Shown piece by piece: positions 44,517 to 54,329 of a stretch of DNA of 64,000 nucleotides. The number at the start of each line of letters is the position of its first letter. The first letter of the stretch is position 1. The notes under the pieces were generated by a model. The model saw only the letters and a program-made list of their open reading frames with translations. It searched no databases and was not told where the DNA came from. This stretch comes from Ruminococcus sp. GTDB lineage: Bacteria > Bacillota > Clostridia > Oscillospirales > Ruminococcaceae. Where the stretch lies: assembly GCA_017626015.1 (NCBI GenBank), contig JAGAJO010000008.1, positions 1 to 64,000 on the forward strand, read 5' to 3'. A program made the translations under genes and the position numbers.

Positions 44517-45310
44517 GATTCAGGGCATTACTGAAAAATTCGCTCAGATACATCATTCTTCCTGTGGGGATAGTGACCGCTGCGGTCATGACGGTCCTCC
44601 GATGCTTTTATTTGCACAGAGATCGGTTGTTCATGGGAGAAACGGGGGAAATTCTTGATATATATAATACCGCAACATTTTTCGACAGCCTTTTTGTGCT
44701 TGTGCCTCTGGCGGCTGTAATAGGCTTTGTAGGCTTCCGCAGGATATGCAAGACCGCTTTTCAGAATAATATTTCAAGGCGTTGTGCATACCGTGCTGTA
44801 CTTATAACGGGATCGCTTTTTGCGCTGCTGCTTGCGGCGATAAAGCTTATTTCCATTTCTATGCCGGTTTTTATGAAAGACACAGGGGTATACGTATCAA
44901 TGTCATTAATATGTGAATCCTATTCACCCTTTGATGCGGTTGCTGATAACTTTGATTTTCAGGCTTTTATGCCGGGTATCATGGATAATGTAGCCTACAG
45001 CAGCGCCGGTTTTGCATTTGCGCAGTATTACGCATATATTTCGCTGCTGATCTTCATAAGATTTTTTGAAGCTTATCTTTTGGGTGCGTCCATGAGCGCA
45101 CTTATGTACAACAGAGAACGGGTCGTCAAGCTGACAGTCATAGGAGCCTATGCGGCAGTGCTTCTGAGCGTCTGTATATATTCGGACAAATGGCACAGAC
45201 TCATTGAGAATCCGGAGCTTATTGCACCTGTGATCGGAATAGTCGTTTTCGGAGCGGCAGCGCTGATATTTATCCGCATATCCAATGCCGCCGGAATGGA
45301 GGGAGATTGA
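44513..45310 (+). CDS. ABC transporter membrane subunit
   Basis: A 265-aa protein with about six hydrophobic segments and no recognisable enzymatic motif. It starts inside the end of the ATPase gene (ATGA-type overlap) and is followed directly by a second membrane protein, so it is most likely a permease subunit of the exporter. The substrate is unknown; related YtrA-controlled systems respond to cell-wall-active peptides. Confidence 0.78.
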   Translation: MRFRALLKNSLRYIILPVGIVTAAVMTVLRCFYLHRDRLFMGETGEILDIYNTATFFDSLFVLVPLAAVIGFVGFRRICKTAFQNNISRRCAYRAVLITGSLFALLLAAIKLISISMPVFMKDTGVYVSMSLICESYSPFDAVADNFDFQAFMPGIMDNVAYSSAGFAFAQYYAYISLLIFIRFFEAYLLGASMSALMYNRERVVKLTVIGAYAAVLLSVCIYSDKWHRLIENPELIAPVIGIVVFGAAALIFIRISNAAGMEGD

Positions 45311-45976
45311 ATGAAGCTTGCAGTGTTTGTGAAAAACATTCAGAAATATATATGTATACCTTATTATCTGCTCTGCATTGTTATGACAGCGGTTATAGCC
45401 GGATTTACGCTGTCTTACCTTACGGCTGAAAGTATATCGGCTGTTATGGGAATAGATATTTTCATGGTCTGCATTGCAGTGTTTTTTTCGGCGGGAGTAT
45501 TTCGCAGCGGGATAAAAATAGCGTCTGCAAACAATATTTCACGGGGGATCGCTTCTTTGGGAGTGATCTTATCCCTTGCGGTCATGAGCTTTTTTATGTC
45601 GGGACTTACAGTGCTGTCGGGTCATATTTTCTTTCATGATTTTGCCGAATTTGAAATGGGTATCTCCTGGGAAACCTCTTTTGTCTACGTTGTATACCGG
45701 GCTATGCCGGGCGGCAGCTACGGGGATATCTTTCTGTCCTTTGCGGCTTTTCTGATGCTTGTAATGCTTATTGTCTGCTTTATATCGGGAGCTTTTTCGG
45801 CGTTCGGAGGAACAGGAAGAGTCATTTCGTCCGTCTCGGCAGCAGCATTAGCGATGACCCTTATCATAAGGTACGACGACAACTTTTTGTGGACTCCGAT
45901 AATTTACATCATGATAGCCTGCGTTATTGCAGCAACGGCATTTTCGGTTTACTATACCGATAAATACGGCGTATGA
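45311..45976 (+). CDS. ABC transporter membrane subunit
   Basis: A 221-aa protein with about six hydrophobic segments. Its ATG immediately follows the stop of the preceding gene, with GGAGGGAG as ribosome site. It probably pairs with the 265-aa protein to form the membrane part of the exporter. No motifs beyond the membrane segments are recognisable. Confidence 0.75.
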   Translation: MKLAVFVKNIQKYICIPYYLLCIVMTAVIAGFTLSYLTAESISAVMGIDIFMVCIAVFFSAGVFRSGIKIASANNISRGIASLGVILSLAVMSFFMSGLTVLSGHIFFHDFAEFEMGISWETSFVYVVYRAMPGGSYGDIFLSFAAFLMLVMLIVCFISGAFSAFGGTGRVISSVSAAALAMTLIIRYDDNFLWTPIIYIMIACVIAATAFSVYYTDKYGV

Positions 45977-46163
45977 CTGCTGTAAGCAAGCTGTATTTTT
46001 GTGGGAAATGTAAAATTATACATGAAAAAACTGTCAGTAATGCCAATTGACATATTTAAGTATATGTGTTAATATAACGGCAGAATCAATTTATATGGGT
46101 ATTTTCCGGATATTTTTACACAATGTCATGTTTTACGTTTCTTATATTGAGGAGGGGTGGTTT

Positions 46164-46694
46164 ATGAATAGTCCGGGTAATTTGCAGGCGGTAAAAAACA
46201 GCAGGATCATAAAGATACTTCTGTGTGTTCTGATCGTTACTGTTTTCGCTTTGATCGGTATAGAGCTTGTCGATCATATTTCTGACGCCTCCGCTGAAAA
46301 GGAAAAGCTGGAGGGTGTTGATTACAGCCGTCCGGATATTTATGATATCCCTGAGCTTAAGACGGGAAAATATTATCTTAACGGCGATACGGACAGCTAT
46401 TATTTTGAGATATACGGGGACAGCACTCTGGAGCTTTGCTGTGACGATATGTATTCCCTTTTTGAAAAGTGGAATCCCGGAAAGGAAGATATTATCCGTG
46501 AGGACGTTGAGAAGTGGAGCGGGAGAAAGCCGTACAATATTGTGGTGACGGAGCTTGGCACAGTTATTCTCTCGGTAGAATGGGAATATGACAGCAGCGG
46601 AGATTTTTTACGTCTTTCCGGAGGTCCTTGTCTGATAGCCGATAATACTCTTGGCAAGTGGGGTAGCGAGGGAGATTTTATACTGGTTGAATAA
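46164..46694 (+). CDS. Hypothetical membrane-anchored protein
   Basis: A 176-aa protein with a short basic start, one hydrophobic segment (IIKILLCVLIVTVFALIGIE, about 15-37) and an extracytoplasmic domain of about 135 residues rich in beta-strand patterns. No lipobox Cys. The start is taken at 46164 with GAGGAGGGG upstream. I do not recognise the family. It follows the ABC module by 187 bases and may or may not belong to it. Confidence 0.65.
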   Translation: MNSPGNLQAVKNSRIIKILLCVLIVTVFALIGIELVDHISDASAEKEKLEGVDYSRPDIYDIPELKTGKYYLNGDTDSYYFEIYGDSTLELCCDDMYSLFEKWNPGKEDIIREDVEKWSGRKPYNIVVTELGTVILSVEWEYDSSGDFLRLSGGPCLIADNTLGKWGSEGDFILVE

Positions 46695-46707
46695 TGATCC
46701 ATATTTA

Positions 46708-46742
46708 AATAGTAAGGGAGCGGACGAATATCCGCTCCCTTA
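46708..46742. terminator. Bidirectional terminator between converging genes
   Basis: TAAGGGAGCGGA pairs with TCCGCTCCCTTA, with A and T flanks. It serves the hypothetical protein on the plus strand and the DUF4173-type gene on the minus strand. Confidence 0.85.
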
Positions 46743-46743
46743 T

Positions 46744-48381
46744 TTATTTTGGTTCACCGTTTGCTCTTATCATCAGTGCGGAGATATTGAAGCCGTTATA
46801 GGGGTCATGATCCAGCTTTTCAAGAATATGCTGTCTGAAGCCATATACCGTTTCAGGCGTGAAGCTGTCGGTGTAATCGTCGCCCATGATATCTTCCCTG
46901 AGCTGTTCGGAACCGTAACGGATCTGATTGTAGCGTTCAAATATGCTTTCCAGTACGGCGTCGTATTTTTCCTCCATAAGTACTGCGGCAGCATCGTCTG
47001 AAAGCTCGCTCATTTCAACAATGTCGTTATAGGAAAGTCTGTATGCGCAGTATTCAAGATTATAGCGTGCGATAAGAGCGTCCGGACGGGAAAAGCACAG
47101 CAGAGCGAACATAGCGGTAAATGCTGCACAGCCTGCCGATGTAAAGCGGAAGCTTTTGCGGAACTGTTTTACGATAAGGAAGATAAATATTACAGCCGTA
47201 AGAAGCATGAACCATGTCGTGTAGATGCGTTTGCGTGTGAGCCCGTAATTGTCAACGTACATTATCATCTTGCTTACTGCGGAGGCTGTTATAACCAGCG
47301 TAAATATACAGATCGCAGAGGTGTAAAGCCTGAGTCCCAGCGGTTTTTCCCCGCCGTTTCGCTTTGTGAAAAGGTTGATGAAGGCGATGATACCTATGTT
47401 GATGACAGTAAGGGCGAAAAGCTCGAAAAAGCCTTTTCTTGCGTACTCGGAATAGCTGTATGCTCCTGGCAGCTTTCCGGCAAAGGCGGAAAGGAGGTAG
47501 CCGGTCTGTGAGATAAAGAAGACGGCGTAAAGTATACAGACAGGCGTTACCGAAGCGTATATCATGGTACTGTTGATCCGTCCGCAGCTTTTGCACGCAG
47601 CCTCGCAGCTGTCCTCGTCAAGCTCCTTCACCTTTTCCTTATGGGTGTTGGAATAGAGCATTCCGAAAAGATATCCGCCCGCAGGGATCGATAGACCTAT
47701 CTCAATTAGTATTGTCCAGATATTCTGAGCCTTGATAAAACCGCCTAATGTGTTAAGGATCTTTTCTACCCCGCTGTCTGCGGACATAAGCAGCAGACCT
47801 ACGACGTATGTCAGGGGCAGGGCGATAACAAGTCCTAAAACTGAATACTTTATGCTTTTTCCCCGTTCCGAGCTTTTTAATGTGCTGTTTATTGCGGTGT
47901 ATTCCTTGGATATATGGGAAAACGGGTACTCAAAAATGCATTTTGCAAGCTGAAAGGGAAGAAAACGTCCGAAGTCCTTTCTCTGAGTGCATACTGAATA
48001 AACAAAGTAGGCTCCGCCCACAAACAGGAATACGGCGTCGAGATTTTTGATAAGGCTGTTGGAGGTAAGGGAAAATACAAGGCTGAAAATATACAGTATC
48101 ACAGCGGATAATTTATGAAAGCCGTTGAGGGTAAAGCCGCTTTTTGCTGTAAAGATCATTGTCATGGTTATGACTGTGAAGTAAAACAGCGTTGTGAAAA
48201 ATCCCGACGTGTTCCATAAAACGAAATGTACAAAGAAAAACGCCAGAAGCGCAGTACAAAACGCCATGATATGCTCAGACCGTGAGAACTGTATTTCCTC
48301 CTTCGGGGGGACAACATAGCATGGTGGATCAAAGAATGCTCCGGTGGTCACGCCGCAGTCGGGAATATCGTTTTTGTTCAT
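46744..48381 (-). CDS. Polytopic membrane protein, DUF4153/DUF4173 type
   Basis: A 545-aa protein with about 12 hydrophobic segments in the first 420 residues and a soluble C-terminal part. Features such as KCIFEYPFSHISKEYTAINS, LGLRLYTSAICIFTLVI and NYGLTRKRIYTTWFMLLTAV resemble the DUF4153/DUF4173 family, whose function is unknown. AAAGGAG precedes the ATG. A pair of Cys motifs (CEAACKSCGR) lies in a cytoplasmic loop. Confidence 0.75.
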   Translation of the reverse strand: MNKNDIPDCGVTTGAFFDPPCYVVPPKEEIQFSRSEHIMAFCTALLAFFFVHFVLWNTSGFFTTLFYFTVITMTMIFTAKSGFTLNGFHKLSAVILYIFSLVFSLTSNSLIKNLDAVFLFVGGAYFVYSVCTQRKDFGRFLPFQLAKCIFEYPFSHISKEYTAINSTLKSSERGKSIKYSVLGLVIALPLTYVVGLLLMSADSGVEKILNTLGGFIKAQNIWTILIEIGLSIPAGGYLFGMLYSNTHKEKVKELDEDSCEAACKSCGRINSTMIYASVTPVCILYAVFFISQTGYLLSAFAGKLPGAYSYSEYARKGFFELFALTVINIGIIAFINLFTKRNGGEKPLGLRLYTSAICIFTLVITASAVSKMIMYVDNYGLTRKRIYTTWFMLLTAVIFIFLIVKQFRKSFRFTSAGCAAFTAMFALLCFSRPDALIARYNLEYCAYRLSYNDIVEMSELSDDAAAVLMEEKYDAVLESIFERYNQIRYGSEQLREDIMGDDYTDSFTPETVYGFRQHILEKLDHDPYNGFNISALMIRANGEPK

Positions 48382-48507
48382 TTTAATTTCTCCTTTCTTT
48401 AAATGCAGTTAATTGAATATAAGTAATTTTATTACATATAAATTGCAAAAAAATATATCCGTTTTGTTGTCACGCTCTTTTTTGTTTTTATTTCTGTTGC
48501 GGCTCTG

Positions 48508-48708
48508 TCAGACGTGTTCAAGTATGTCTCCCGGCTGGCAGTCGAGAGCCTCGCATATTTTATCCAGTGTGGAGAACCTGACTGCCTTTGCCTTGCCCGT
48601 TTTGAGTATGGAAAGGTTAGCCGGCGTTATCCCTACCTTTTCGGCAAGCTCGTTAGAGGATATTTTGCGCTTCGCCATCATTACGTCAAGGTTTACCATA
48701 ATAGCCAT
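48508..48708 (-). CDS. Small XRE-type HTH regulator
   Basis: A 66-aa protein that is a single Cro/CI helix-turn-helix (MMAKRKISSNELAEKVGITP, then FSTLDKICEALDCQPGDIL). Such proteins (YozG-like) pair with DUF2975 membrane proteins, as here: the start lies 12 bases after the stop of the DUF2975 gene. GGAGG lies six bases upstream. It probably controls its own operon. Confidence 0.88.
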   Translation of the reverse strand: MAIMVNLDVMMAKRKISSNELAEKVGITPANLSILKTGKAKAVRFSTLDKICEALDCQPGDILEHV

Positions 48709-48720
48709 TTCGCACCTCCG

Positions 48721-49179
48721 TTATATTGTAAAGTCGTTCTCGGACTTGATCTCAACAGCCTTTTCAAAGACGTTTTTCAGCACTCTCATAACAAGTCCCA
48801 GAAAGCAGGCGAAAAATGCGGCGAAAAGGAACTCGAACCGCCATACCGAAAATACGGCGAAGGTAATGCCCGCAAAAACGCATGACCATGAGATTATCCT
48901 CAGACATCTGGTATTTTCCTCCGTAAAAACGCTGTCACGGTTTATGTTGCCGAGAAGTCTGTTCAGGGATATGACCGCCGCAAATGCGAATATATCGCAA
49001 ATGTAAAGCATTATGCACACAGGTACGGTCACGCTGCCTTTGATCAGTCCCTTGCCCACTGAGATAGCATCAAACCATTTCGCAATGAACGGTATGCATA
49101 TCACCAGCACACACAGCAGGAAAAAAAGTCCCGCCACAAGTATTCTTGACAGCATTAAGGATCTTGTTTTTGTCCACAT
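48721..49179 (-). CDS. DUF2975-family membrane protein
   Basis: A 152-aa protein with four hydrophobic segments, of the DUF2975 type, found with small HTH regulators throughout Firmicutes. SLNRLLGNINRDSVFTEENT is the conserved loop of the family. The function is unknown; it may act as a membrane sensor that keeps the HTH partner in check. AAAGGGGC precedes the ATG. Confidence 0.85.
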   Translation of the reverse strand: MWTKTRSLMLSRILVAGLFFLLCVLVICIPFIAKWFDAISVGKGLIKGSVTVPVCIMLYICDIFAFAAVISLNRLLGNINRDSVFTEENTRCLRIISWSCVFAGITFAVFSVWRFEFLFAAFFACFLGLVMRVLKNVFEKAVEIKSENDFTI

Positions 49180-49492
49180 AAGAAAAGTTGCCCCTTTCGT
49201 TTCATGTTGTTGATATTATAGCATGATTATTTTTATTTGTCAATACTTTTTTATCGAAAAACAGAAAATATTTTTTGAAAAACATTTTGGTAGGCTAAGC
49301 TTCTGCTGAAAAGGTATTTGTGCAATATTTTGCAGCTGCTGCAATATAGTGCTGATTTATCAACATTGTACAAAACGCAGGGCTTAAATTCTACCTTTCG
49401 CCGATATAAAATTTGCAGACAAATCCTGATAAATATGATATAATATACGCATAAGATATTGACCGTTCAAAAAGATTACAGGAGGTTTTATT
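49180..49492. other. Fucose operon upstream region
   Basis: No gene is seen. TTGCAGC-T-GCTGCAA at 49330-49344 is a perfect inverted repeat extended by ATAT-rich flanks and may be an operator. TATAAT at 49439-49444 is a likely -10 box for fucI with a weak -35. AGGAGG stands just before the fucI ATG. Confidence 0.5.
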
Positions 49493-51286
49493 ATGGCAAA
49501 AAACAGATATGTGGGAGATTATCCGGTTATCGGTATCAGACCGACCATTGACGGCAGAAGAGGAGCATTGGGAGTAAGAGAGTCCCTTGAGGAGCAGACG
49601 ATGAATATGGCAAAGTCCGCAGCCGAGCTTTTTGAGAAAAATCTCAGATATTCCAACGGAGAGCCTGTTAAGGTCATCATTGCGGATACTACCATAGGCA
49701 GGGTCGCAGAGGCGGCTGCCTGTGCGGATAAGTTCAGAAAAGCCGGTGTGGATATCACCCTTACGGTAACGCCCTGCTGGTGCTACGGTGCAGAAACTAT
49801 GGATATGGACAAAAACACGATAAAAGCGGTATGGGGCTTTAACGGCACCGAACGTCCCGGAGCAGTTTATCTGGCTTCTGTGCTTGCGACCCACGCTCAG
49901 AAGGGTCTGCCTGCATTCGGTATCTACGGTCATGATGTGTGCGAGGCTGACGATACTGAAATTCCCGCAGATGTAAAGGAAAAGCTTCTGCGTTTCGGAC
50001 GTGCCGCAGTTGCCGCCGCTACCATGAGAGGAAAATCCTATTTGCAGATCGGCTCTATATGTATGGGCATAGGCGGATCTATAATAGACCCTGCGTTTAT
50101 CGAGGATTATCTCGGCATGAGAGTCGAGTCGGTTGACGAGGTGGAGATAATCAGACGAATGACGGAGGAGATCTACGATAAGGAGGAGTTTGAAAAGGCT
50201 CTTGCATGGACAAAGGCAAACTGTAAGGAGGGCTTTGACAAGAATCCGGACTTTCTCCGCAAAACTCCCGAGGAAAAGGAAAAGGACTGGGAATTTGTCG
50301 TTAAGATGATGTGTATCATAAAGGATCTGATGAACGGCAATGATAAGCTCCCCAAGGGCAGAGAGGAAGAAATGGTTGGACACAACGCTATAGCAGCGGG
50401 CTTTCAGGGACAGAGACAGTGGACGGACTTTTATCCCAACTGTGATTTTGCCGAGGCTATGCTCAACACTACCTTTGACTGGAACGGAGCGAGAGAGCCG
50501 TATGTGCTTGCGACTGAAAACGACGTTCTCAACGGTCTTGGAATGCTGTTTATGAAGCTTCTCACAGGCAGGGCGCAGATCTTTGCGGACGTGCGTACCT
50601 ACTGGTCTCCCGATGCTGTCAGAAAGGCGGCAGGCTATGAGCTGGAGGGTAAGGCTAAGGAAGCGGGCGGATTTATCCACCTTATAAATTCCGGAGCGGC
50701 TTGTCTTGACGCAAACGGTCAGGCTAAGGACGAAAACGGCGCTCACGTAATGAAGGAGTGGTTCAACGTTACCGAGGAGGATCAGAAGAACATTCTGGCG
50801 GCTACCACATGGAACTACGCTGACTGCGGATATTTCAGGGGAGGCGGATTTTCCTCACGTTTTGTCACCGACGCAGAAATGCCTGTTACAATGATAAGGC
50901 TTAATCTTGTAAAGGGCTTGGGACCGATGCTCCAGATCGCAGAGGGTTGGACTGTCAAGCTGCCCGAGGAGGTAAACGACATTCTCTGGAAGAGGACAGA
51001 CTACACATGGCCCTGCACATGGTTTACTCCGAGAGTTACGGGCAAGGGCGCATTCAAGACGGCTTACGACGTAATGAACAACTGGGGTGCAAACCACGGA
51101 GCGATAAGCTACGGTCATGTCGGAGCGGACCTTATCACATTCTGTTCAATTCTGAGGATCCCTGTTGCTATGCATAACGTTCCAGAGGAGGAGATTTTCA
51201 GACCTGCCGCTTGGAATGCTTTCGGTATGGACAAGGAGGGCGCAGATTTCAGAGCGTGCGCTAATTACGGTCCTATGTATAAATAA
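49493..51286 (+). CDS. L-fucose isomerase
   Basis: A 597-aa enzyme converting L-fucose to L-fuculose, Mn2+-dependent. It aligns by eye with the E. coli enzyme throughout; metal and catalytic residues are Glu342 (ATENDVLNG), Asp366 (QIFADVR) and His535 (WGANHG). [20 protein letters not shown] and [11 protein letters not shown] are strongly conserved. First gene of an isomerase-kinase-mutarotase-aldolase operon. Confidence 0.97.
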   Translation: MAKNRYVGDYPVIGIRPTIDGRRGALGVRESLEEQTMNMAKSAAELFEKNLRYSNGEPVKVIIADTTIGRVAEAAACADKFRKAGVDITLTVTPCWCYGAETMDMDKNTIKAVWGFNGTERPGAVYLASVLATHAQKGLPAFGIYGHDVCEADDTEIPADVKEKLLRFGRAAVAAATMRGKSYLQIGSICMGIGGSIIDPAFIEDYLGMRVESVDEVEIIRRMTEEIYDKEEFEKALAWTKANCKEGFDKNPDFLRKTPEEKEKDWEFVVKMMCIIKDLMNGNDKLPKGREEEMVGHNAIAAGFQGQRQWTDFYPNCDFAEAMLNTTFDWNGAREPYVLATENDVLNGLGMLFMKLLTGRAQIFADVRTYWSPDAVRKAAGYELEGKAKEAGGFIHLINSGAACLDANGQAKDENGAHVMKEWFNVTEEDQKNILAATTWNYADCGYFRGGGFSSRFVTDAEMPVTMIRLNLVKGLGPMLQIAEGWTVKLPEEVNDILWKRTDYTWPCTWFTPRVTGKGAFKTAYDVMNNWGANHGAISYGHVGADLITFCSILRIPVAMHNVPEEEIFRPAAWNAFGMDKEGADFRACANYGPMYK

Positions 51287-51327
51287 CTAAATAACAAGTA
51301 AATATCTTCACGATCGGAGATGAAAAC

Positions 51328-52797
51328 ATGAACAAAAAAGTTCTGGCAATAGATTTCGGCGCATCAAGCGGACGTGCCATAGTCGGTACTTTTGACGGGG
51401 AGAAAATAACGCTTCAGGAGATACACCGATTTTCCAACGATCCCGTAATTTTAAACGGCACGATGTACTGGGACGTTCTTCGGCTTTTCCACGAGATAAA
51501 GCAGAGCCTTATAAAGTCTAAAGCCTGCGGGGAGATACGCAGTCTTGGAATTGATACATGGGGCGTGGATTTCGGGCTTATCGACAAGGACGGCAGACTG
51601 CTTGAAAACCCCGTACATTACCGTGACGGACGCACAAATGGAATGCTTGAGGAAAGCTTTAAGCTGATTCCGAAAAGCGCCTTTTACACTGTCACTGGCA
51701 ATCAGTTTATGGAGATAAACACGGCGTTTCAGCTTATGTCCGTAGTCAAAAACCGTCCTGAGCTTATGGAACGCTCCGACAAAATGCTGATGATGCCAAA
51801 TCTGTTCACGTATTTTCTCACGGGGGAAAAGGTGACGGAGCAGTCCATAGCCTCAACTACACAGCTGTACGACCAGACGGGAAGAAACTGGGCTTACAGG
51901 CTTGCGGATAAGCTGGGCATCAAGGAAAGCCTTTTTACCAATATTGTTCCTGCGGGAACTAAGATCGGTACTCTGACTGCTGAAATAAGAAAAGAGCTGG
52001 ACATTCCCGATATGGACGTTATCGCTGTGTGCGGACACGATACTCAGGCGGCAATGGCGGCTGTTCCTGCGGAAGAGAAGGATTTTGCTTTTCTTTCCTG
52101 CGGAACATGGAGCCTGCTGGGTACTGAGCTTGACGAGCCTGTTCTTGATGAAAATTCTCTGAGACTGAATGTCACCAACGAGGTGGGATATAACGGTAAG
52201 ACCTCGTTTTTAAAGAATATAATCGGTCTGTGGCTTATTCAGGAAAGCCGCCGTCAATGGCAGAGAGAGGGCAAGGACTACTCCTTTGCGGAGCTTGAAA
52301 AAATGGCTGTACAAAGCGAGCCGTTCAGATGCTTTATCGACCCCGACGACGAAAGCTTTGTGCCTGCGGGAAATATTCCCGAGCGTATAAGAGATTACTG
52401 TTCAAGGACAGGTCAGTATATCCCGCAGAATGACGGAGAGATCATGCGGTGCATTTACGAAAGCCTCGCGCTTAAATACCGCTGCGCCATTTCAGAGCTG
52501 GAGGCTTGCACGGGCAAAAAGTATTCCACGCTATATATGATAGGCGGAGGAACTAAAGACAGATTTTTGTCAAGGCTTACGGCAAGCGCCTGCAAAATAA
52601 AAGTTTCCGGCGGACCTGTGGAGGCTACCGCTCTTGGAAATATTGCGGTCCAGCTTATTGCAAGCGGAGACATTGCAAATATTGACGAGGCAAGAAAAAT
52701 CATAAGAAGCTCCGAGGATATTTTCCTGTTTGAGGGAGAAAACTCAGAAGACTGGGATATGGCTTATGAGAGATTTCTTGAAGTGACTGTAAAATAA
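51328..52797 (+). CDS. FGGY-family kinase (L-fuculokinase role; rhamnulokinase-like)
   Basis: A 489-aa sugar kinase with IDFGASSGRAIVG at the N-terminus, DTWGVDFGLID, CGHDTQAAMAAVPA, CGTWSLLG and the ATP-binding GGGTKDRFLSRLTASA. By sequence it is nearest the rhamnulokinase branch of FGGY kinases, but its position between fucI and fucU/fucA suggests that it phosphorylates L-fuculose at O-1. Replacement of the classical FucK by a RhaB-like enzyme is known in some gut bacteria; here it is inference. Confidence 0.88.
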   Translation: MNKKVLAIDFGASSGRAIVGTFDGEKITLQEIHRFSNDPVILNGTMYWDVLRLFHEIKQSLIKSKACGEIRSLGIDTWGVDFGLIDKDGRLLENPVHYRDGRTNGMLEESFKLIPKSAFYTVTGNQFMEINTAFQLMSVVKNRPELMERSDKMLMMPNLFTYFLTGEKVTEQSIASTTQLYDQTGRNWAYRLADKLGIKESLFTNIVPAGTKIGTLTAEIRKELDIPDMDVIAVCGHDTQAAMAAVPAEEKDFAFLSCGTWSLLGTELDEPVLDENSLRLNVTNEVGYNGKTSFLKNIIGLWLIQESRRQWQREGKDYSFAELEKMAVQSEPFRCFIDPDDESFVPAGNIPERIRDYCSRTGQYIPQNDGEIMRCIYESLALKYRCAISELEACTGKKYSTLYMIGGGTKDRFLSRLTASACKIKVSGGPVEATALGNIAVQLIASGDIANIDEARKIIRSSEDIFLFEGENSEDWDMAYERFLEVTVK

Positions 52798-52818
52798 TGA
52801 CCGAAAGGAATGAATAAA

Positions 52819-53253
52819 ATGCTGAAAAATATACCCGCAATTCTTTCTCCGGAGCTGTTGAAAACCCTTTGCGAAATGGGACATTCCGACAGAATTGTAA
52901 TATCGGACGGAAACTTCCCTGCCGAAAGCATGGGGAAAAACGCAAAGGTCATCCGCTGTGACGGACACGGTGTTCCCGAACTTCTGGACGCTATATTGCA
53001 GCTGTTCCCGCTGGATACTTATGTGGAAAAGCCTGTTAATTTAATGCAGGTAATGCCGGGAGACAACGTTGAAACTCCTATCTGGGAGGAGTACAAGGTT
53101 ATTGTGAAAAAGTACGACGAACGTGGCGAAAACGCTATCGGAGAGATCGAGCGTTTTGCATTCTACGAGGAAGCAAAAAAAGCCTATGCGATCATTGCAA
53201 CGGGAGAGAAGGCGCTTTATGCCAATATAATGCTCCAGAAGGGCGTAGTTTAA
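52819..53253 (+). CDS. L-fucose mutarotase (RbsD/FucU family)
   Basis: A 144-aa protein beginning MLKNIPAILSPELLKTLCEM, with GHSDRIVISDGNFPAES, close to FucU of E. coli, which interconverts the alpha and beta anomers of L-fucose. The start at 52819 is preferred over 52810 because of spacing from AAAGGA and the family's N-terminus. It is 21 bases after the kinase gene. Confidence 0.93.
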   Translation: MLKNIPAILSPELLKTLCEMGHSDRIVISDGNFPAESMGKNAKVIRCDGHGVPELLDAILQLFPLDTYVEKPVNLMQVMPGDNVETPIWEEYKVIVKKYDERGENAIGEIERFAFYEEAKKAYAIIATGEKALYANIMLQKGVV

Positions 53254-53271
53254 TTGAAAGGACAGAAAATT

Positions 53272-53973
53272 ATGTACGAAGATATTAAAGAAAAAATAGT
53301 TGAGGTTTGTCATAAAATGTGGCAAAAGGGCTGGGTAGCGGCTAATGACGGAAACGTTACCGTAAAGGTCGCAGAGGGCAGATACCTTGCCACTCAGACA
53401 GGAGTTTCAAAGGCTGAGATAACGGTTGACAAGATCGGACTTATCGACGATGATTTCAATATTATCGAGGCGGCAGAGGGCTGGAGACCTTCCTCCGAGG
53501 TAAAAATGCACCTTAAATGCTACCATGACAGGCCCGATGTAGGAGCTGTCGTTCACGCTCACCCCCCTGTATCAACAGGGTTTGCCTGCGCACACGTTCC
53601 GCTGGACGACTACTGTATGATAGAGACTGTTATTGCAGTCGGTTCTGTTCCTCTTACTCCTTACGGAACGCCCTCGACCTATGAGGTGCCTGAGGCTATC
53701 GAGCCGTATCTTCCTTATCATGATGTAATGCTGCTTACAAACCACGGCGCACTTACCGTAGGCGCCGATCTTACCACGGCATATTACAGAATGGAAACGC
53801 TGGAGCTTCAGGCTCAGATATCCCTTGTGGCAAGACTTCTGGGAGGAGTAAAGGATATCGACCGTGAAAATATCGACCGTCTTATAGGCATGAGACCCCA
53901 GTACGGAGTTACCGGAAAGCACCCCGGATATAAAAAATACTCTCAGGAAAAAGCACCGGAAGCAGACGATTGA
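53272..53973 (+). CDS. L-fuculose-phosphate aldolase
   Basis: A 233-aa class II aldolase of the AraD/FucA family. The zinc site is visible in VVHAHPPVSTGFA and the later LLTNHGALTVG; NDGNVTVKVAEGRYLATQTG is the conserved phosphate-binding part. It splits L-fuculose 1-phosphate into dihydroxyacetone phosphate and L-lactaldehyde. ATG 53272 follows AAAGGAC. No lactaldehyde or propanediol genes lie in the window. Confidence 0.94.
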   Translation: MYEDIKEKIVEVCHKMWQKGWVAANDGNVTVKVAEGRYLATQTGVSKAEITVDKIGLIDDDFNIIEAAEGWRPSSEVKMHLKCYHDRPDVGAVVHAHPPVSTGFACAHVPLDDYCMIETVIAVGSVPLTPYGTPSTYEVPEAIEPYLPYHDVMLLTNHGALTVGADLTTAYYRMETLELQAQISLVARLLGGVKDIDRENIDRLIGMRPQYGVTGKHPGYKKYSQEKAPEADD

Positions 53974-54053
53974 GAAATACGGCGTTGTCTGCATAAAAAA
54001 TACATAAAAAGAGGGGACTGTTGAGGTCCACTTCAGGTTGTCGAGAAACCCCA

Positions 54054-54282
54054 TTGGGAAATTAAAGCGCAGGCTCAAGCGCGGCGCTAGAGCGCTTGCG
54101 GGGGTCGAGGGAGCAGCGCCACCTCGTCGCTCCCGCAGGAGCGAAACTCCCTTACACGCAGGATCTCCGCACAGGGTGAATTTTCAAACAGTCCGGTGGA
54201 CTGTTTGAAAAGAGGGGCATGCCCTGCGATAGAGGGCTGCCCCTTAATTGCGCTGTGTGGACTTTTTCGACAGGCTGAGGGG
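54054..54282 (+). repeat. Dispersed intergenic repeat, copy C
   Basis: The longest copy of the element, from TTGGGAAATTAAAGCGCAGG to GTGTGGACTTTTTCGACAGG. It carries both the GCGCTAGAGCGCTTGC palindrome and the AAACAGTCC/GGACTGTTT hairpin. The extreme ends form an imperfect inverted repeat (GGTTGTCGAGAAA at 54036-54048 against TTTTTCGACAGG at 54263-54274), as in non-autonomous transposable elements. It occupies most of the 356-base gap after fucA. Confidence 0.85.
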
Positions 54283-54306
54283 ACTGTCGAAGTCCCCTTT
54301 TTTTGT
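54276..54306 (+). terminator. Intrinsic terminator downstream of repeat copy C
   Basis: GGGGACT pairs with AGTCCCC around GTCGA and is followed by seven T residues. A similar but broken string, GAGGGGACTGTTGAGGTCC, lies on the other side of the repeat at 54011-54029. Confidence 0.8.
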
Positions 54307-54329
54307 AAAGCTATGTAACATTACACGAA

